Below are positions 12,955-15,724 of a stretch of DNA of 15,724 nt, one piece after another. How positions within the stretch are numbered: the stretch's first letter is position 1; each line of letters starts with the position of its first letter. Position numbers and translations under genes: made by a program. This DNA comes from Ruminococcaceae bacterium UBA1865 (GTDB taxonomy: Bacteria > Bacillota > Clostridia > Oscillospirales > Acutalibacteraceae). The stretch spans positions 152,014 through 167,737 of the forward strand of contig DDHX01000064.1 of assembly GCA_002338255.1 (NCBI GenBank), written 5' to 3'. The notes under the pieces were generated by a model. The model was given only the letters and a program-made list of their open reading frames with translations, searched no databases and had not been told where the DNA came from.

Positions 12955-13376
12955 AGTAAAGTACCACTTCTGCACACACCGTCATGGAACCCACCTATCC
13001 TTTGAAATAGGCGGCATCATCTCTGCGCAATTAAGCGCCCATAGACAGCATGTGCGTAAAATAATTAAAGCTATTTTAAGCACAGAATCTCTGTATAAAT
13101 CGAACTGCTGATGATTAACGACTTGCTTTTACATTGCAACGATTTTGGCAATCCAAAAGCCTTTAAGCTACGGGAAGTTTACCTTCCAATAGACATTTTA
13201 ACGCGCTTTTTTTGCAATGTCAATCTTTTGAGTGGTAAGCTCGAATAATTCCTCTTTCTGCACAAAATTTGCCACGCGCTAGCATTGGTGAAAATGTACA
13301 GGAATAAAACGTCAGCTTGTTAATTAAAAATTATTGTTCATGGAGATATAGAGATATACGTAGGATATTCCTTGAT
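12955..13376. other. Gene-poor stretch between mobile region and zinc-ribbon operon
   Basis: About 420 bases hold no ORF that I would call a gene. There is one notable hairpin, CCACCTAT (12991-12998) with ATAGGCGG (13007-13014), eight pairs including one G-T. On the - strand, short patches read as protein-like in shifting frames (for example EELFELTTQKIDIAKKA near 13205-13255), broken by stops, which may mark a decayed gene. I could not identify an ancestor. Confidence 0.4.
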
Positions 13377-14762
13377 TTAATTCAGAACGGCTACACTACC
13401 ATTTTCGGCAATGTCAGCACCTGTGTAGGAACCTTCCTTCAATTTATCAAGTTCTTCCTTCGTAACAGGTTTTCCATTGAAAGTACATTGGCCATTGTCA
13501 TTTGTGTTATCTTCCCACTTATCTTGAACAACTTGCTTTAGGGTGTTTCCGCTTACTTTGTAGTATGTAGAATCTCCGACATAGTACCATCCAACATTTT
13601 GGCCTGCATAGTCAAATTCTCCACGCGAATATCCGCCAGTTGTGAAATAGTATTTCCCATCATCTTTATTTTTAACAAGGCCAGCGTATTCGCTACCACC
13701 GTTTCCCCAATTATATCCTGCATATGCTTTGTCTAATATGTTCTGTCCTCCAAATGGGATAACCTTACCATTCTGTACGGTATAAACAGAATCATAATAG
13801 AAAGTACCGAATCCATCCACGGACTTATTATCATACGAATAAGATTCAATCAGTATGTAATTTCCATCACGATTGCAGTCAACAATTAGTGCTCCCAAAA
13901 ATCTACAGGTCGCATTTTCATCTTCAAGATAACGTAAATCTAGCTTTTTTGCTCGATTACTCGATGAAGCATGGCTTGCATATTCTTTCAGCAGAAAAAT
14001 CTGCTGTTCTTTTTTGAGCTCTGAAAGTTTGCTCTGGATATCTGTACTTTTAGTTTTATCGTAACCCTTCTGCAAAATGGAAATCGCCTGTTCATAATTT
14101 GATTTGCCTGAATATGCGTTGGCTATACCAAGATACAGATCAGCATTTTCCGGATGAATATTCAATGCTTTCTGATAGGCGGCAGCGGCGTTGTCATAAT
14201 CTTTATTCTGCACATACTGTTTTGCAGCCGCCAGTTGCTTGTCATATTCCTGCTGAGCCTGTTTGTCTTTATAAACTTTTTGAGTTTCATCCAGTTTGCT
14301 TTTTAATGCGTTGCTCTGTGTGGCAGAATACCCATCATTCAGCACTTTAGTGGCCTTTTCATAATCATTTTTACCTATGTATGCATCTGCAAGTCCAAGA
14401 TATGCTTTTTCATCTTTTGGTTTCTTCTTTATCGCAGACTGATACAAAGCAATTGCTGTATCATAATCTTTGGATTTCACGTCCTGATCCGCTGTGCTGA
14501 TTTGCGCAGCATAGGCTTCTTCTGCCTTAACCTCTTGCTGGTGAACGACAAAAAAATATCCGCCAGCACCTAAGCCAAGCAAAATAATTATTACTAAAGG
14601 GATTAATACCAGCTTCTTATGATGGTGTTTCTTTGCTGAATTATTTGATATTTCTTTCGGTATAACTTCTGCATCTGAAACATGCTTTTGCAGTGAAGTA
14701 CTACACTGCTCACAGAATTTAGCATTATCCTCATTTTTGTATCCACAATTAGGGCAAAACAT
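13377..14762 (-). CDS. Zinc-ribbon, single-pass membrane protein with duplicated TPR block
   Basis: The 461-residue protein is built as follows. An N-terminal zinc ribbon has Cys3, Cys6, Cys17 and Cys20, and a linker ending in KKHHHKK leads to one membrane segment (about 51-74). Two tandem copies of an approximately 89-residue tetratricopeptide-type unit follow (KDYDTA...YLGLADAY near 98-128 and KDYDNA...YLGIANAY near 187-217). A C-terminal domain (about 255-461) rich in Tyr, Gly and Asp contains VDCNRDGNYIL and is not recognised. Positive charges before the helix and the absence of a cleavable signal predict the ribbon inside and the TPR and C-terminal domain outside. The start ATG has AAGGA 8 bases upstream, within the last codons of the preceding gene; only four bases separate the two genes, so they form an operon. 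Confidence 0.88.
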   Translation of the reverse strand: MFCPNCGYKNEDNAKFCEQCSTSLQKHVSDAEVIPKEISNNSAKKHHHKKLVLIPLVIIILLGLGAGGYFFVVHQQEVKAEEAYAAQISTADQDVKSKDYDTAIALYQSAIKKKPKDEKAYLGLADAYIGKNDYEKATKVLNDGYSATQSNALKSKLDETQKVYKDKQAQQEYDKQLAAAKQYVQNKDYDNAAAAYQKALNIHPENADLYLGIANAYSGKSNYEQAISILQKGYDKTKSTDIQSKLSELKKEQQIFLLKEYASHASSSNRAKKLDLRYLEDENATCRFLGALIVDCNRDGNYILIESYSYDNKSVDGFGTFYYDSVYTVQNGKVIPFGGQNILDKAYAGYNWGNGGSEYAGLVKNKDDGKYYFTTGGYSRGEFDYAGQNVGWYYVGDSTYYKVSGNTLKQVVQDKWEDNTNDNGQCTFNGKPVTKEELDKLKEGSYTGADIAENGSVAVLN

Positions 14763-14766
14763 AAAA

Positions 14767-15724
14767 TCAGTCCTTGTTTAATTTATTTCCGCAACCCATA
14801 CAGAATTTTGCACCCAGATCATTTTTAAAGCCACACTTGGCACATATCCGGCTTTTCGGTAAAGAAACATCTTTTATACTTTGACCGCACTGCTCGCAGA
14901 ACTTAGCACCCGCCTCACAGTCTGCGTTACAATTTGGGCAGTGCAACGAAGCTGTGTTTTGTGAAGGTAGGGTTGGCGTATGTTTCTTTTTCCTAGTTAT
15001 ATAAATAATAATAACAATTATGATTCCGACAATAAGCAGAAGTATCATTATCCATAATGAACCACCCGTTCCTATTCTAGTAGCTGTCGAGCTTACCGCT
15101 GATGTCACAGATTCTGAGCTTTCACTGGAAATCTGACTCTCCGTTCCAGCTGGTGGTATGTTCGATGAACTGATGACTCTGCCGATATTTGAAGAATTTA
15201 CAGGTGCAGTCGAAGAAGATAACTTGCTGATTGCAGCACTACTGCTCCTAACAGTAGCCGAGGGTGGCTTTGTATCTAGTGACTTAAATGGAATGTTATT
15301 CTTTTCCGCATAAGTTTGTGCAGAGCTACCATTGTATCCACTGATAGTAACAATATTTCCATCTGTAGTAAAGAATGCATCTTCTCCGATGGATGTAACA
15401 CTGCGAGGAATTAGAATATTAGATAATTTTAGGCAATTCATAAATGCGTGGTCTCCAATAGAAGTAACACTATTCGGAATTGTAATCTCTGGTAATACAA
15501 AACAGCTTTGGAAGGCAAGATCGCTGATCGTAGTGACGCTGTCTGGTATAATAATAGACGACAGCTTATCACATGCTACAAAAGCATTTGTACCGATCAC
15601 TTTGACACCCTTTGGAATAGAAAAGTGGCCTGTCTTGCCACCGTGGCAAGCAACCAAAGTAGTCTTATCTTTTGAATATAAAACACCATCAGTAACCGAA
15701 TATGTAGTATTTTGAGGATCAACA
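14767..15724 (-). CDS. BspA-type LRR, membrane-anchored protein with two C-terminal zinc ribbons (5' end missing)
   Basis: The frame stays open to the window edge; a TTG near 15657 is not the start, because codons before it continue the repeat pattern (NTTYSVTDGVLYSKDKTTL). The 318 visible residues begin with BspA-type leucine-rich repeats of 23 residues (IPDSVTTISDLAFQSC, IPNSVTSIGDHAFMNC, IPRSVTSIGEDAF). They end with the typical SGYNGSSAQTYAEKNNIPF cap. A Ser/Thr-rich stalk, a membrane segment (LWIMILLLIVGIIIVIIIYI) followed by RKKKH, and two zinc ribbons (CPNCNADCEAGAKFCEQCG and CAKCGFKNDLGAKFCMGCG) complete it. The charges place the repeats outside and the ribbons inside, so a signal peptide should lie beyond the window. 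BspA repeats often mediate surface binding; the role here is unknown. Confidence 0.88.
   Translation of the reverse strand, partial: VDPQNTTYSVTDGVLYSKDKTTLVACHGGKTGHFSIPKGVKVIGTNAFVACDKLSSIIIPDSVTTISDLAFQSCFVLPEITIPNSVTSIGDHAFMNCLKLSNILIPRSVTSIGEDAFFTTDGNIVTISGYNGSSAQTYAEKNNIPFKSLDTKPPSATVRSSSAAISKLSSSTAPVNSSNIGRVISSSNIPPAGTESQISSESSESVTSAVSSTATRIGTGGSLWIMILLLIVGIIIVIIIYITRKKKHTPTLPSQNTASLHCPNCNADCEAGAKFCEQCGQSIKDVSLPKSRICAKCGFKNDLGAKFCMGCGNKLNKD

Noticed and set aside
12584..12994. 136-codon - strand ORF
   Set aside because: It reads straight through the hairpin terminator at 12920-12954 and overlaps the membrane ORF in another frame; composition is not protein-like.
10200..13020. Attachment-site core shared by the two flanks of the recombinase region
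   Set aside because: Only a 7-base match (AAGCGCC near 10247 and 13035) was found by eye, which is within chance expectation.
1..15724. CRISPR array, tRNA, rRNA or classical insertion sequence
   Set aside because: No regularly spaced repeats, no tRNA T-arm or acceptor pattern, no rRNA sequence and no DDE transposase were seen.

Overview
The window looks like chromosome from a low-to-mid-GC Firmicute of class Clostridia, probably an Oscillospiraceae/Ruminococcaceae-type organism. This is inferred from the strong GGAGG-type ribosome binding sites, the Mrp protein with a cysteine-rich N-terminus, the MarR plus twin ABC exporter operon, the resident large serine recombinase, and the BspA-repeat and zinc-ribbon surface proteins. 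The genus cannot be fixed from the sequence alone.

Layout, left half (+ strand). The 3' end of a cysteine synthase gene closes with a strong terminator (1-327). A palindrome-rich, possibly MITE-like non-coding element follows (about 328-490). Next come an OmpR-type response regulator and its overlapping sensor histidine kinase (588-2712), a GpsA-like glycerol-3-phosphate dehydrogenase (2788-3744) and an Mrp/ApbC-type iron-sulfur carrier ATPase (3822-4655). The last two each have their own recognisable promoter. A three-gene operon then encodes a MarR-family repressor and two half-size ABC exporters (4876-9520). A dyad-symmetric putative operator lies between its -10 box and the first gene. 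The motifs show that the two ABC proteins form a heterodimer with one degenerate and one competent ATP site, the TM287/288, BmrCD and LmrCD type. The likely circuit is substrate-responsive derepression of a multidrug or peptide exporter.

Middle (9578-13376). This is an accessory or scar region. It holds a 5'-truncated NCS2 uracil/xanthine permease remnant, two hairpins, and on the - strand a complete large serine recombinase (10311-11888). A run of very small - strand ORFs lies upstream of the recombinase: 50, 31, 66 and 55 codons, several with plausible ribosome binding sites. No transfer, replication or cargo gene is present, so this looks like the recombination end of an integrative element, a deletion remnant of one, or a minimal element. 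About 420 bp without a recognisable gene follow.

Right end (13377-15724, - strand). A two-gene operon encodes single-pass membrane proteins that appear to mirror each other. The upstream one, cut by the window edge, has BspA-type leucine-rich repeats, a Ser-rich stalk, a membrane segment and two C-terminal zinc ribbons. The downstream one has an N-terminal zinc ribbon, a membrane segment, a duplicated TPR block and a C-terminal domain I do not recognise. In both the zinc ribbons are predicted to be cytosolic and the repeat domains outside. This pair is the least explained and most interesting system in the window.
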